64,000 nucleotides of DNA from Aquibacillus kalidii (GCF_014280935.1 NZ_JACLZI010000040.1:1-64000); one strand, 5' to 3'; shown: positions 53,131 to 61,736, counted from the stretch's first letter. Notes: generated from the sequence alone by a model not told the origin. Translations and numbers: made by a program.

Positions 53131-53225
53131 GTTCGACTTCTTGTATATTATAGTATTAAATATCGAACAACAAGTCAATGCTTTTGATACAACTTATCGA
53201 ACTTTTTTTAAAAAAATGATATAAT
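53131..53225. promoter_or_regulatory. Lysis-lysogeny switch: divergent promoters with three TCGAAC sites
   Basis: Leftward promoter: TTGACT at 53173-53178, 17 nt, TACTAT at 53150-53155 (aimR operon). Rightward promoter: TATAAT at 53220-53225 with a poor -35 (53197-53202) that coincides with a TCGAAC site. Sites: GTTCGA 53131-53136, TATCGAAC 53161-53168 (in the leftward spacer), TATCGAAC 53195-53202. Placement suits repression of one or both promoters by the adjacent XRE protein. Each also matches the Spo0A box TGTCGAA at 6 of 7 positions. Confidence 0.65.
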
Positions 53226-53255
53226 CATATCAAATATAAGGGAGGATCTAAACTT

Positions 53256-53522
53256 ATGGTAAAGAAAGAAAGGCGTAAAGCTACTACAATAAAAATCAGT
53301 TACAAACCGTTTGAAAAAACATTGATTGATAAGGATAAAAAGAAAGTTGATTTAAAAAATGATTTAGGCATTTCACCTTCTACACTTCAAAAAATGAAAC
53401 ATGGAGAGTACATAGCCTTAGATGTAATAGTGTTGCTTTGTGAGTACTTAGATTGCGACAGTATATCCGATATAGTTGAAATAGTGCCTGTTGATGACAA
53501 GGAGATAATAATTGAACAATAA
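53256..53522 (+). CDS. Cro/C1-type (HTH_26-like) regulator
   Basis: 88 residues: basic N-terminus (VKKERRKATTIKISYK), HTH around DLKNDLGISPSTLQKMKHGE, then EYIALDVIVLLCEYLDCDSI. Single-domain DNA-binding protein, probably the lysogeny repressor or its antagonist. ATG after GGGAGG. It is the only plus-strand gene start of the early arm, divergent from the aimR operon, and overlaps the following 51-residue ORF. Confidence 0.82.
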   Translation: MVKKERRKATTIKISYKPFEKTLIDKDKKKVDLKNDLGISPSTLQKMKHGEYIALDVIVLLCEYLDCDSISDIVEIVPVDDKEIIIEQ

Positions 53523-53667
53523 TATTAAACCCAAGATATCTAAGAATGAAAAAGGAGAATCCATTATCTACATTCCTGGCATAGGAACATTTTCTGAAGT
53601 GGGTTCACCCAATATTGAAAAGTTAGTTCGACTGCTATTAAGACATGATGAAATAACCAGTAATTAG
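53512..53667 (+). CDS. 51-residue protein co-encoded with the Cro/C1-type regulator
   Basis: TTG start 6 nt after AAGGAG, overlapping the regulator's end by 11 nt (translational coupling). NNNIKPKISKNEKGESIIYI then PGIGTFSEVGSPNIEKLVRL and LLRHDEITSN. Its C-terminal 25 residues closely match the 43311-43460 protein, confirming it as real. Ends 4 nt into the convergent 53664 gene. Function unknown. Confidence 0.7.
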   Translation: MNNNIKPKISKNEKGESIIYIPGIGTFSEVGSPNIEKLVRLLLRHDEITSN

Positions 53668-54497
53668 CCTTCATTTAACCAGTCATAGTAAAGCGTATTT
53701 GAACTATTATGTACCTCAGAACGCTTTATTTGATGGAATACGTTAATTAGACCACCATAAAAATATTGATTGAATGTGGTACGGATATAACCGTTCTTAT
53801 AGGCAAATACTGTAGTCTTAAATACTTTAATTACTTGATCTACATAATGATTAATAGGCATACTTAATCTAGCTTTGTTATAAGCTATTAAGACACGTTT
53901 CCACAATCCATATACTTGTGACGGATTAAAGAATGATTTTGCTATGTCAATAAATGATTTATTAACGTTGGTTGGGATAAAAGACGAATCTAACAGTGAC
54001 AAGTTGTCCCGATTCAAAGTTGAATCCGGCTTTACGTTATTACTTTGTTTAGAAATGTTTATACTCTGCTTATATTCTGTTTCACTAGAAAATTTTGTCC
54101 GTTGAGATCTACTCTCTGTAGGTTCAATCACCTCATTATCAGAGTGACATTCAGAATGACTTTCAGACTGCCACTGTTGGATAACAAAGATGTTTGAACC
54201 TTGCTTACCTGTATTTTTTCTTGTTTTAATTTTTTTGATAATCCCATAATCAACTAATGAATTAATCGCTCTTATAACTGTTCTGGGGCTTATAGAGAGA
54301 CGTTGTGCGATTGTAGCATATTTACTAAAGCTAACACCTATAAACTTTACTGAGTGTTGCTGTAAGTCTCTAAGGACTTTGTATGTAGATTCGTTGAGGT
54401 CAAATTTGTGATGTTTAAAGAAGTTATTGATATTAGTATCCATTGATTTGATTGAATTAAACGAAACTTCATTTTGAAGTTCTCTGATATTTAACAT
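53664..54497 (-). CDS. Winged-helix (GntR-like HTH) early protein, replication/regulator-like
   Basis: 277 residues. N-terminal winged helix: STYKVLRDLQQHSVKFIGVS, ATIAQRLSISPRTVIRAINS, LVDYGIIKKIKTRKNTGKQG. A Ser/Glu-rich linker (about 115-165) leads to a C-terminal helical domain (FFNPSQVYGLWKRVLIAYNK). Similar proteins occur in Firmicute plasmids and prophages, with no firm function known to me. Reads leftward between integrase and the switch; its whole length is antisense to any transcript running from the plus-strand regulator to the terminator at 54638. Confidence 0.65.
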   Translation of the reverse strand: MLNIRELQNEVSFNSIKSMDTNINNFFKHHKFDLNESTYKVLRDLQQHSVKFIGVSFSKYATIAQRLSISPRTVIRAINSLVDYGIIKKIKTRKNTGKQGSNIFVIQQWQSESHSECHSDNEVIEPTESRSQRTKFSSETEYKQSINISKQSNNVKPDSTLNRDNLSLLDSSFIPTNVNKSFIDIAKSFFNPSQVYGLWKRVLIAYNKARLSMPINHYVDQVIKVFKTTVFAYKNGYIRTTFNQYFYGGLINVFHQIKRSEVHNSSNTLYYDWLNEG

Positions 54498-54637
54498 GAG
54501 TTTCTCCCCTTGAACCGTCCATTAGGGAAAATTAGTCATAACTAAATAAACGTTTGCCAAAACGCTTTTTTTCGATTATAATATTTGTAGTTGATTAAAT
54601 ATTTTGACCTCTACGCCAATAGAGATTAATCGAGTAT

Positions 54638-54669
54638 GACTATCCTTTTATGGATGGTCTATTTTTTTG
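54638..54669 (+). terminator. Plus-strand terminator beyond the 53664 gene
   Basis: GACTATCC/GGATGGTC stem then ATTTTTTTG on the plus strand. The only plus-strand genes upstream are the regulator pair at 53256-53667, so their transcript may run to here, antisense to the winged-helix gene. Confidence 0.65.
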
Positions 54670-54676
54670 TTTAATT

Positions 54677-55672
54677 TTATAAATCCAAATTATTTAATGG
54701 TGAATGCCTCTGATAATTAAGTCTTATTTCATCATCTGTAAAGTCCAAGTAAGCCCTAGCCGTTACTTCTGCGGAAGAATGTCCTAGAATTCTGCTTAGT
54801 GTGGAAAAATCTCCTTGTGATCCTTTTCCACTACCTATTCCACCTGTCAAATAATACTTAGCAAATGAATTTCTCAACAAATGAGGATGTACATTTATAT
54901 TAACTTTTTCCCCAACCTTTCTTAATGACCGTTCAAAATTTCTAACGTCTTGTTTAGTTCCTCTAATTGTTGGAAAAAGATAATCACTATCACTAAACCT
55001 ATCCCTGTATTGAATCCATCTTTTTAGATCTACATTCATTTTTCGAGAAAAATAAACATACCTCTCCTTGTGATTTTTTGGATTTCTAACGAGTAATGAA
55101 CTGTACTTAAAATCAATGTCATTCGGCATTAATTCAACACATTCTCCAGCCCTTATTCCAGTGTCAAGACATAACCTTACTTGAATCCACAGCCTATACT
55201 CATGAAATTTTGTAATGTCCATGGTATTTAGAAGCCTTTTTATTTCCTCAGGTTTCAATAGTTGTTTCTGTTTCCGTGTAGGCTTAATATTCTCGATATT
55301 TTCAACGGGATTTCTGACAATTTCTCTTTCCTTATATAAAAAATTAAAAAATACCTTAATGTTCCTTAAATAGTTTGCGATTGTAGTGTCTGAAAGAGAG
55401 TGACCCAGATCTGTTCTACGGTCTGGATAGTTTATTTTCGAATAATGACCATTAGATACAACAGTATATTTGCCCCTTTCACGTAAATATTTAATATACT
55501 GCCTTATATGACCACTTCTAATTTCATTTACCTCAGTTATTTTGTGTTCGTTTTCCAGATACAACTGAAACAAACGTATTGTTTGTTCGTATGATTTTAG
55601 ACTCTTGCGACTTAAATTTTTTGAATCGCAATAAAGCATAAAATTATCCAAGTGAAATTCAATATTTTTCAC
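54677..55672 (-). CDS. int: Tyrosine site-specific integrase
   Basis: 331 residues (GTG start KNIEFHLDNFMLYCDSKNLS after GGGAGG). N-terminal SAM-like core-binding domain (about 5-95) and catalytic domain with Arg I in LCLDTGIRAGECVELMP, HLLR (HPHLLRNSFAKYYL), LGHSSAEVTARAYLDF with His and Tyr nucleophile. It integrates at the spo0A 3' end. The frame is open upstream to 55828 but that stretch forms a terminator hairpin. Adjacent to attR, co-directional with spo0A. Confidence 0.92.
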   Translation of the reverse strand: MKNIEFHLDNFMLYCDSKNLSRKSLKSYEQTIRLFQLYLENEHKITEVNEIRSGHIRQYIKYLRERGKYTVVSNGHYSKINYPDRRTDLGHSLSDTTIANYLRNIKVFFNFLYKEREIVRNPVENIENIKPTRKQKQLLKPEEIKRLLNTMDITKFHEYRLWIQVRLCLDTGIRAGECVELMPNDIDFKYSSLLVRNPKNHKERYVYFSRKMNVDLKRWIQYRDRFSDSDYLFPTIRGTKQDVRNFERSLRKVGEKVNINVHPHLLRNSFAKYYLTGGIGSGKGSQGDFSTLSRILGHSSAEVTARAYLDFTDDEIRLNYQRHSPLNNLDL

Positions 55673-55673
55673 A

Positions 55674-55726
55674 ACAAAAAAGCCTCCCATCCCATTGTTT
55701 TTTACACAATGAATAAGAGACTTTTT
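55674..55726 (-). terminator. Phage-supplied terminator between spo0A and int, containing the int ribosome site
   Basis: On the minus strand AAAAAGTCTC...CATTGT pairs with ACAATG...GGAGGCTTTTTT (about 20 bp with wobble pairs and a bulged G, 7-nt loop). The right arm contains GGGAGG, the int Shine-Dalgarno, and the U-run sits just before the GTG. Transcripts entering from spo0A would stop here or mask int translation. Confidence 0.7.
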
Positions 55727-55833
55727 AGTACAGTCAACCCTAAGTTGTTTATTGGTACAAAACAATGTTAGTTGGTCAACTGTGTCACGATTTTCATTTA
55801 CATAAACCTTTATAAACCTTACTCCCACAAGGG

Positions 55834-55931
55834 ATTAACTTGCGCGGTGCTCTAAACGAAGACGATCTGCAACCATTGCGATAAATTCACTATTGGTTGG
55901 TTTTGCTTTAGAAATACTAACTGTGTAACCA
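55834..55931 (-). repeat. attR: 98-bp repeat forming the spo0A 3' end
   Basis: Identical to attL at 18037-18134. The phage-derived copy supplies the final 31 codons and stop of spo0A, keeping the gene whole. Confidence 0.95.
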
Positions 55932-56617
55932 AATAGAGAAGAGATTGAATCCATATTCCCTCTGCTCCAAGCAACTTCAATGGCGTGGCGAATTGCTCTT
56001 TCTACACGGGATGCAGTAGTATTATATTTCTTTGCTATATCTGGATATAACACTTTCGTAATAGACCCTAATAATTCAATATCCTTATAAACCATTGTAA
56101 TTGCTTCACGAAGATACATATAGCCCTTAATATGCGCTGGTACGCCGATTTCATGAATAATGTGAGTGATATTTGTTTCGAGGTCTAGTTTCTTCGTTTC
56201 TGTAACCCTTTGTTTAGGAATTTTATTTTCTATTGTCGTCTTAACACCGTGGGTTTGTCTTACTTGATCTGCTAAATTCTCAAGATCAAAAGGCTTAAGA
56301 ATGAAGTAAGATGCACCTAAGTCTACAGCTTTCTTTGTTACCTCTTCTTGGCCGAATGCCGTTAACATAATAACATTGGGGTGTTTTGCCCTATTTTGTT
56401 CTTTAATTTTCCCAAGAACTGCAAGGCCGTCCACATGAGGCATAATAATATCAAGAACCAAGACATCTGGTTCGATCTCATTCATTAATTCTAAACATTC
56501 TTTCCCATTATAAGCTGTACCGATGACTTCGATATCGGATTGATCCTCAAAATATTCCTCCATCATTTGGATTAGCTCTCGATTGTCATCGACCAAACAT
56601 ACTTTAATTTTTTCCAC
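55835..56617 (-). CDS. spo0A: Stage 0 sporulation master regulator Spo0A
   Basis: 260 residues. Receiver domain (1-125) with acidic pocket Asp10/Asp11, phosphorylated Asp56 (VLVLDIIMP), Thr in VIMLTAFG and Lys in FILKPFD. C-terminal effector domain from about 150 ([54 protein letters not shown]). GTG start after AGGAGG. The last 31 codons come from the prophage attR without changing the protein. Downstream gene is now the phage integrase, not the LysM-CAP gene. Confidence 0.97.
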   Translation of the reverse strand: MEKIKVCLVDDNRELIQMMEEYFEDQSDIEVIGTAYNGKECLELMNEIEPDVLVLDIIMPHVDGLAVLGKIKEQNRAKHPNVIMLTAFGQEEVTKKAVDLGASYFILKPFDLENLADQVRQTHGVKTTIENKIPKQRVTETKKLDLETNITHIIHEIGVPAHIKGYMYLREAITMVYKDIELLGSITKVLYPDIAKKYNTTASRVERAIRHAIEVAWSRGNMDSISSLFGYTVSISKAKPTNSEFIAMVADRLRLEHRAS

Positions 56618-56654
56618 TCCAAGTTCCTCCTAACGTAGTCCTGTTCCACCTTAC

Positions 56655-56681
56655 ATTTTCGACACAAGTTCGAAATTTCCT
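56655..56681 (-). promoter_or_regulatory. spo0A: Candidate sigma-H promoter of spo0A with 0A box
   Basis: AGGAAAT (56675-56681) and GAAAAT (56655-56660) 14 nt apart on the minus strand resemble the sigma-H consensus (AGGAWWT ... GAAT). TGTCGAA, a perfect Spo0A box, lies at 56658-56664 over the -10. This matches the known autoregulated Ps promoter of B. subtilis spo0A. Confidence 0.6.
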
Positions 56682-56778
56682 TCTTTTAGCCAAAAAAGAT
56701 TTGATTTTTTTAAGATTACTTTACTTTTCTCTCATTTACTTAGTATTTCGAGTAATTATGACAAGTATTTCGTGCTTT

Positions 56779-56785
56779 TGTCGAA
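56779..56785 (+). promoter_or_regulatory. Second Spo0A box
   Basis: TGTCGAA on the plus strand, about 120 bp upstream of the first, in the 340-nt spo0A-spoIVB gap. The rest of that gap is AT-rich without ORFs. Confidence 0.5.
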
Positions 56786-56925
56786 AAATCTTTATATTAA
56801 TTATAGCACATTTACCCAAAGTTTCCTATAAATTTATTCTTTATAATATATTTCGAAGTTTATCGTATATCTTTATCATATTGTAAAAAGTTGAAATTTA
56901 TTAGTATTTTTTAAAGTTATGTAGC

Positions 56926-56958
56926 AAAAAAGCTCTTATCTGTGATAAGAGCTTTTTT
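56926..56958. terminator. Bidirectional terminator after spoIVB
   Basis: AAAAAAGCTCTTATC/GATAAGAGCTTTTTT, a near-perfect stem with A and T runs giving U-tracts on both strands. Confidence 0.9.
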
Positions 56959-56961
56959 GCT

Positions 56962-58248
56962 TTAGCTTGCTTCTTGTTGTCCCTTGTATATATCTATACC
57001 CGCTTCATGTAACATCCATTCTATATGCACACCATACCCAGACGTTGGATCGTTTACAAATACATGAGTCACTGCTCCAACCACCTTACCATCTTGAATG
57101 ATTGGACTACCGCTCATCCCTTGAACTATTCCTCCAGTTTTATTTAGGAGTTCTTCGTCCGTAATTTTGACGATCATCCCTTTTGTTGCCGGGTGATCTT
57201 GTTCCACACTATTAACAATTTCAACATCAAATTCTTCTACCTTTTCGCCTTCTACAACAGTCAAAATCTTTGCCGGTCCTTCTTTTACTTCCTCTGGAAG
57301 GGTGATTGGCATTGGCTTATTATATTTACTACCGGAAAGCTTCTTATCCAATTCTCCAAATACACCAAATGGCGAATTCTTGGTAATATTCCCTATCTTA
57401 TTACTACCTGCAGAAAATTCAGCTTTCTTTTCTCCAGGTGTTCCATTTGAACCTTTTTGTATTGACTTAATTGTGGAGCGCATAATAGTACCGTCATTAA
57501 TTTCTATTGGTTCTCTTGTATCCATATCGGAAATAACATGGCCTAGAGCTCCATATTTTTTCGATTCGGGATGATAAAAGGTCATAGTACCGATCCCTGC
57601 TGCTGAATCTCTGATATACAAACCTATTCGATATTTTTCATCCTTAGCATCTAGATAAGGCTTCAATTCCGTATCTAACTTTTTTTCTCCTCTTTTAATT
57701 TTAACCTGTAATGCTTCATTGTTTTTTCCAGCTTTCTCTACAAGAGGAGTGACTTCTTTCATATTACTAATTTTTTTACCATTTATACTTAAAATCGTAT
57801 CGCCAACCTCAATCTCGGCTTCTTCACCAGGTGAAACTTGTCCATCAGCTGTATCAACTAAATGATGTCCTACCACTAATACACCCAAAGTTTGTAGGTT
57901 GACACCAATGGATTGACCACCAGGTATAACTCTAAAATCATCTAAAACATCCACATTAACCCTTTTAATAGGAATACCAGCCATTTCGTACACAAGGTCT
58001 GTCTGGCCACTAGCTAAAGGTTTAAATTCTGACGAGCCAATTGCATGAATAACTTCATCATTAGGAGTTGAACTTACTGTAACACTTTTCCCCATCGTGG
58101 GGACACTAATGGAACTTTGGTTATTAAAAGTAGTGATTTGATTTGGTATTGAAAGGTATGTCTGAATTGGTGTAATAAATGGAATACAAAGGAAAGCAAC
58201 AAGGAGCATAATTCCTATTCCATTACGAATCCATTCTGATCTCATCAT
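56962..58248 (-). CDS. spoIVB: SpoIVB serine peptidase (sigma-K checkpoint)
   Basis: 428 residues. N-terminal membrane/signal segment ([20 protein letters not shown]), PDZ domain (about 105-200; [20 protein letters not shown]), and SA-clan peptidase domain with His in [18 protein letters not shown] and nucleophile Ser in [19 protein letters not shown]. Secreted from the forespore, it cleaves SpoIVFA to trigger pro-sigma-K processing. Located upstream of spo0A as in other Bacillaceae. Confidence 0.95.
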   Translation of the reverse strand: MMRSEWIRNGIGIMLLVAFLCIPFITPIQTYLSIPNQITTFNNQSSISVPTMGKSVTVSSTPNDEVIHAIGSSEFKPLASGQTDLVYEMAGIPIKRVNVDVLDDFRVIPGGQSIGVNLQTLGVLVVGHHLVDTADGQVSPGEEAEIEVGDTILSINGKKISNMKEVTPLVEKAGKNNEALQVKIKRGEKKLDTELKPYLDAKDEKYRIGLYIRDSAAGIGTMTFYHPESKKYGALGHVISDMDTREPIEINDGTIMRSTIKSIQKGSNGTPGEKKAEFSAGSNKIGNITKNSPFGVFGELDKKLSGSKYNKPMPITLPEEVKEGPAKILTVVEGEKVEEFDVEIVNSVEQDHPATKGMIVKITDEELLNKTGGIVQGMSGSPIIQDGKVVGAVTHVFVNDPTSGYGVHIEWMLHEAGIDIYKGQQEAS

Positions 58249-58526
58249 TTCACTCTCCTCGTTCCTAACCCATTTTTTATTTTTATCTGTACTTCTAATT
58301 TGACCTTACGCAAAGTGTTTTAAACCTTGCAAAGTTAAGAAATTAGGGTGAACTTTCCCTTAACTAACAAGAATTTCTTTTGTATATTTCTCTTTTTCCT
58401 AATCAACATTTCTCCTTCTCTTCTAGTTAGCATAACCTTATTACATCATTTAAATCACAAGAAATTGTTGGCTATTTTAACTAAAAAGCTATAGAAATCT
58501 GAATACCCACGAGCAAACGAAGCTAT
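58249..58526. other. spoIVB upstream region
   Basis: About 280 AT-rich nt between the recN terminator and spoIVB. A forespore (sigma-G/F) promoter is expected here, but I found no clear match to its consensus. No ORF seen. Confidence 0.35.
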
Positions 58527-58561
58527 ATAAAAAACCCCACTCAATCATGAGCAAGGTTTTT
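58527..58561 (-). terminator. Terminator of recN
   Basis: Minus-strand AAAACCTTGCTCA/TGAGTGGGGTTTT stem with TTTTTTAT tail at the recN stop. Confidence 0.85.
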
Positions 58562-60290
58562 AGCGTTTATCCTTAAACATATCTGCGAGTTTAATTAACT
58601 CCTTCGCATGTTCTTTTGAAGTGTCAGTTAACTCTGAGCCTGTTACCATACGTCCTATTTCTTCAATTCTTTCTCGTTTACTTAACTCCATGACTGAGGT
58701 ACTTGTTCGCTCATTTGTCACATGTTTTTCAATTAACAAATGAGTATCTGCCATGGACGCAACTTGTGGTAAATGGGTAATACATAGCACTTGTGAACCA
58801 GAAGATATACCGTATATTTTTTCTGCAATTGCTTGTGCAACACGTCCACTTACTCCAGTATCGACTTCATCGAAAATAACACTCGTTACTCCTTGATGTT
58901 TTGCGAAAATCTTTTTTAAAGCCAACATAATTCTTGATAACTCCCCACCGGAAGCAACCTTGTTGATTTCTTTTAAAGGTTCTCCTGGATTGGTAGTAAT
59001 GAGAAAACGAACTAGATCATATCCATTGGCAGAAAGACTAACTGGTGTGCCTCCATACTTCGGATCATCCTCTTTTCCCTTATTAACAGATATGGAAACA
59101 TCAAATGCAGCCTTCTCCAGATATAAATCTTTTAGTTCTTGGTGAATATCTTTTATTAAAGATTGTGCAGCTTCTTTTCTAATATCGTGAAGTTGCTTTG
59201 CCTCTAAAATAACATCTTGTCCGAGTTCTTCTAGTTCATGCGCTAGCTTTATCAGGTGAGAATCCCGATTAATAATTTCATCTATTTCTTCTTCAATTTT
59301 CGCCAAGTATTCTAATATCTCTTCAACTGTTACGCCATACTTCTTCTTCAAGCGGTTAATCTCATTAATTCTGCTCTCCAATAAGTTCAATCGTTCAGGA
59401 TCAAATTCTAAATTGTCAATATAATTTCTTAAATCAAATGATAATTCCTCAATTAAATAATAGTGATTAGAGAACTCTTCTTTCTTTCGTAATAAACCTT
59501 CATCATATTCGCTTGCTGTTTCAATTCCATTCAATGCCAAGGATAACCAATCCAACCCTTTTTGTTCCCCGTAAAGAGCATTATAAGCATCATTTATTCC
59601 TTGATAAATTTTTTCAAAATTAACAAGCTTATCACGCTCTTCAACTAACTGGATATCTTCGCATGGTTGTAGATCTGCTTCTTGTAATTCATTAAGTTGA
59701 AACTGGAGCAAATCTAATCTCTGAGCCATTTCTTGTTCATTTTCACTCCACTTACTATATTTCTTTTTAAGTTCTCTCCACTTTCTAAACACTTGGTAAT
59801 ACTCGTCTTTCACCTGTGCCATTTCTTCGGATCTATATAAATCAAGTAACTCAATATGCCGATCACTATCCATTAGCGACTGAGTCTCATGCTGGCTATG
59901 TATGTCAATTAAAGCTTTGCCAAACTCTTTCAAGATGGCAAGAGTTACTAATTTCCCATTAACTCGACAGATACTTTTCCCGTTAGCTGTTATAGTTCGA
60001 TTGAGAACGATCATTCCATCTTCTTTGATTTCAATTCCATATTCCTTCCCTTTTTGAAAAATAGTGTGGTTGCTATCCTCAATCGTGAATAGTCCTTCTA
60101 AAACAGCCTTGTTTGTTCCGTATCGAACAAATTCAACTGATCCCCTACCCCCTGTTAACAACTCTACAGCATCAATGATAATTGATTTTCCCGCACCAGT
60201 TTCCCCAGTTAGTACAGTTAACCCTTCATTAAATGTGATCGTAATTTCATCTATAATCGCAAAATCTTTTATGGAAAGCTCCGTTAACAT
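58560..60290 (-). CDS. recN: DNA repair protein RecN
   Basis: SMC-like ATPase, 576 residues, acting early at double-strand breaks. Walker A GETGAGKSIIIDAVELL, signature SGGELSRIMLALK and Walker B VTSVIFDEVDTGVSG flank a long coiled coil (about 150-380). Full length. Co-directional after argR (37-nt gap). Confidence 0.96.
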   Translation of the reverse strand: MLTELSIKDFAIIDEITITFNEGLTVLTGETGAGKSIIIDAVELLTGGRGSVEFVRYGTNKAVLEGLFTIEDSNHTIFQKGKEYGIEIKEDGMIVLNRTITANGKSICRVNGKLVTLAILKEFGKALIDIHSQHETQSLMDSDRHIELLDLYRSEEMAQVKDEYYQVFRKWRELKKKYSKWSENEQEMAQRLDLLQFQLNELQEADLQPCEDIQLVEERDKLVNFEKIYQGINDAYNALYGEQKGLDWLSLALNGIETASEYDEGLLRKKEEFSNHYYLIEELSFDLRNYIDNLEFDPERLNLLESRINEINRLKKKYGVTVEEILEYLAKIEEEIDEIINRDSHLIKLAHELEELGQDVILEAKQLHDIRKEAAQSLIKDIHQELKDLYLEKAAFDVSISVNKGKEDDPKYGGTPVSLSANGYDLVRFLITTNPGEPLKEINKVASGGELSRIMLALKKIFAKHQGVTSVIFDEVDTGVSGRVAQAIAEKIYGISSGSQVLCITHLPQVASMADTHLLIEKHVTNERTSTSVMELSKRERIEEIGRMVTGSELTDTSKEHAKELIKLADMFKDKR

Positions 60291-60327
60291 GTTCCATCCA
60301 CTCCAATCGTGGCGAAAATATATCTAT

Positions 60328-60777
60328 TTATAACATTTCTAACAAGCGTTCTTTAATAATTGTCGTATCTGGTTCTGTTCTACAAATAATGAGTATCGTA
60401 TCATCACCACAAATTGTACCAAGAATTTCTTGCCATTCCAGATTATCAATTAAAGCACCGACAGCATTTGCATTCCCCGGCAATGTTTTTAATACAATAA
60501 AGTATCCCGCAGTATCAATACGAATAAATGCATCCATAATTAATCTCTTAAGTTTTTCTAATGGATTAAATCGTTGATCAGCCGGCAAGCTATATTTGTA
60601 TCTTCCGTCAATCATTGGAACCTTTACAAGGTGTAATTCTTTTATATCACGAGAAACAGTTGCTTGTGTAACGTTATAACCTAAATTTCTAAGTTCTTCG
60701 ACGAGTTCATCTTGGGTTTCAATATCGTTATCTGTGATCAATTCTCTAATCTTAATATGTCTTTGGCCTTTGTTCAC
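60328..60777 (-). CDS. argR: Arginine repressor ArgR/AhrC
   Basis: 149 residues: winged-helix N-terminus ([40 protein letters not shown]) and C-terminal hexamerisation/arginine-binding domain with [13 protein letters not shown] and [14 protein letters not shown]. Controls arginine biosynthesis and catabolism. GTG start after AAAGGAGG. Precedes recN as in Bacillus. Confidence 0.96.
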   Translation of the reverse strand: MNKGQRHIKIRELITDNDIETQDELVEELRNLGYNVTQATVSRDIKELHLVKVPMIDGRYKYSLPADQRFNPLEKLKRLIMDAFIRIDTAGYFIVLKTLPGNANAVGALIDNLEWQEILGTICGDDTILIICRTEPDTTIIKERLLEML

Positions 60778-60824
60778 CTTGTCCTACCTCCTTTACCTTT
60801 GTTTGTTTGCTTAACATATAACGA

Positions 60825-60852
60825 GAAAAAAGGACTACACCTGCTGTAGTCC
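60825..60852 (-). terminator. Terminator between tlyA and argR
   Basis: Minus-strand GGACTAC/GTAGTCC stem followed by TTTTTTCTCG, so argR-recN probably have their own promoter or depend on read-through. Confidence 0.8.
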
Positions 60853-60902
60853 ATGTAAATCGTGTTACATCAAAAGCATCGACTAAATCAGGAAATTTAT
60901 AA

Positions 60903-61733
60903 TCAATCTTTATCTAGAGTTTGATGGGCTTCATTGACCACATTGTCAATTTCGACATCAATCGAGACAATTCCTTCTTTAGTTTCTACCTCTTCTCGTC
61001 TATTTAACCATGCCAAAAATTCTATGTTACCATCTCCTCCTGTAATTGGAGAAAACGTTAAGCCTCTCAAGCTATAGCCTTCTTGTAGTGCAAAAGTTAA
61101 AATCTTAGACAACACTTGTTTATGTGTTTGTGGATCTCTCACAATTCCCTTTTTTCCTACTTGATCTTTCCCTGCTTCAAACTGTGGCTTAATTAATGCG
61201 ACTATATTACTTCCTGGTTCAAGTAATTTAGCTAGAACTGGTAATATTAGCTTCAGCGATATGAATGAAACATCAATAGAAGCAAATTCAGGTTTTCCCT
61301 CAGTAAGCATATCAGGTGTGACATATCTAAAATTAGTTCTTTCCATGACGACTACTCTATCGTCATTTCGAAGCTTCCAATCAAGTTGATTATACCCTAC
61401 ATCAATAGCATAGCTTAGCTTTACACCATTTTGTAATCCGCAATCTGTAAATCCACCGGTGGAAGAACCTATATCGATCATGATTTTATTTTCAATGTTT
61501 AAATCAAACACTTTTAATGCTTTTTCAAGCTTTAGTCCCCCACGACCGACATAAGGAATAAGTTTGCCTTTAACTAATAATGGAATATCTTCATCCACTT
61601 TCATACCAGGTTTATCTAAGCGGCTCTGCTCGGAATAAACTAACCCAGCCATAATTGACCTTTTCGCTTTTTCCCTTGTATCAATTAAATTGCGTTCAAC
61701 TAACAAAACGTCTAATCTAACTTTTTTTCCCAT
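60903..61733 (-). CDS. TlyA/YqxC-family S4-FtsJ RNA methyltransferase
   Basis: 276 residues: N-terminal S4 RNA-binding domain (RLDVLLVERNLIDTREKAKR) and FtsJ-like Rossmann methyltransferase with MIDIGSSTGGFTDCGLQNG and DVSFISLKLILPVL; KPQFEAGKDQVGKKGIVRD. Family members 2'-O-methylate rRNA cytidines. 3 nt after dxs. Confidence 0.92.
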   Translation of the reverse strand: MGKKVRLDVLLVERNLIDTREKAKRSIMAGLVYSEQSRLDKPGMKVDEDIPLLVKGKLIPYVGRGGLKLEKALKVFDLNIENKIMIDIGSSTGGFTDCGLQNGVKLSYAIDVGYNQLDWKLRNDDRVVVMERTNFRYVTPDMLTEGKPEFASIDVSFISLKLILPVLAKLLEPGSNIVALIKPQFEAGKDQVGKKGIVRDPQTHKQVLSKILTFALQEGYSLRGLTFSPITGGDGNIEFLAWLNRREEVETKEGIVSIDVEIDNVVNEAHQTLDKD

Positions 61734-61736
61734 TAA

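Larger units (their letters stand above)
18037..55931. mobile_element. Integrated siphovirus prophage in the 3' end of spo0A (37.8 kb)
   Basis: Bounded by 98-bp perfect direct repeats; the integrase gene abuts one of them. Content is a complete-looking HK97-type temperate siphovirus: cos/terminase, head, tail, lysis, morons at the attL end, and an early arm with arbitrium control, Cro/C1-type regulators, and an iteron replicon. Nearly all genes read leftward, in the same direction as spo0A; exceptions are a moron at 22019 and the repressor pair at 53256. One structural gene (major tail protein) carries a frame disruption, so inducibility is uncertain. Confidence 0.95.

Noticed and set aside
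55673..55828. Integrase N-terminal extension to GTG 55828
   Set aside because: The stretch encodes a terminator hairpin and unrelated residues; 331 residues from 55672 is the family length with a ribosome site.
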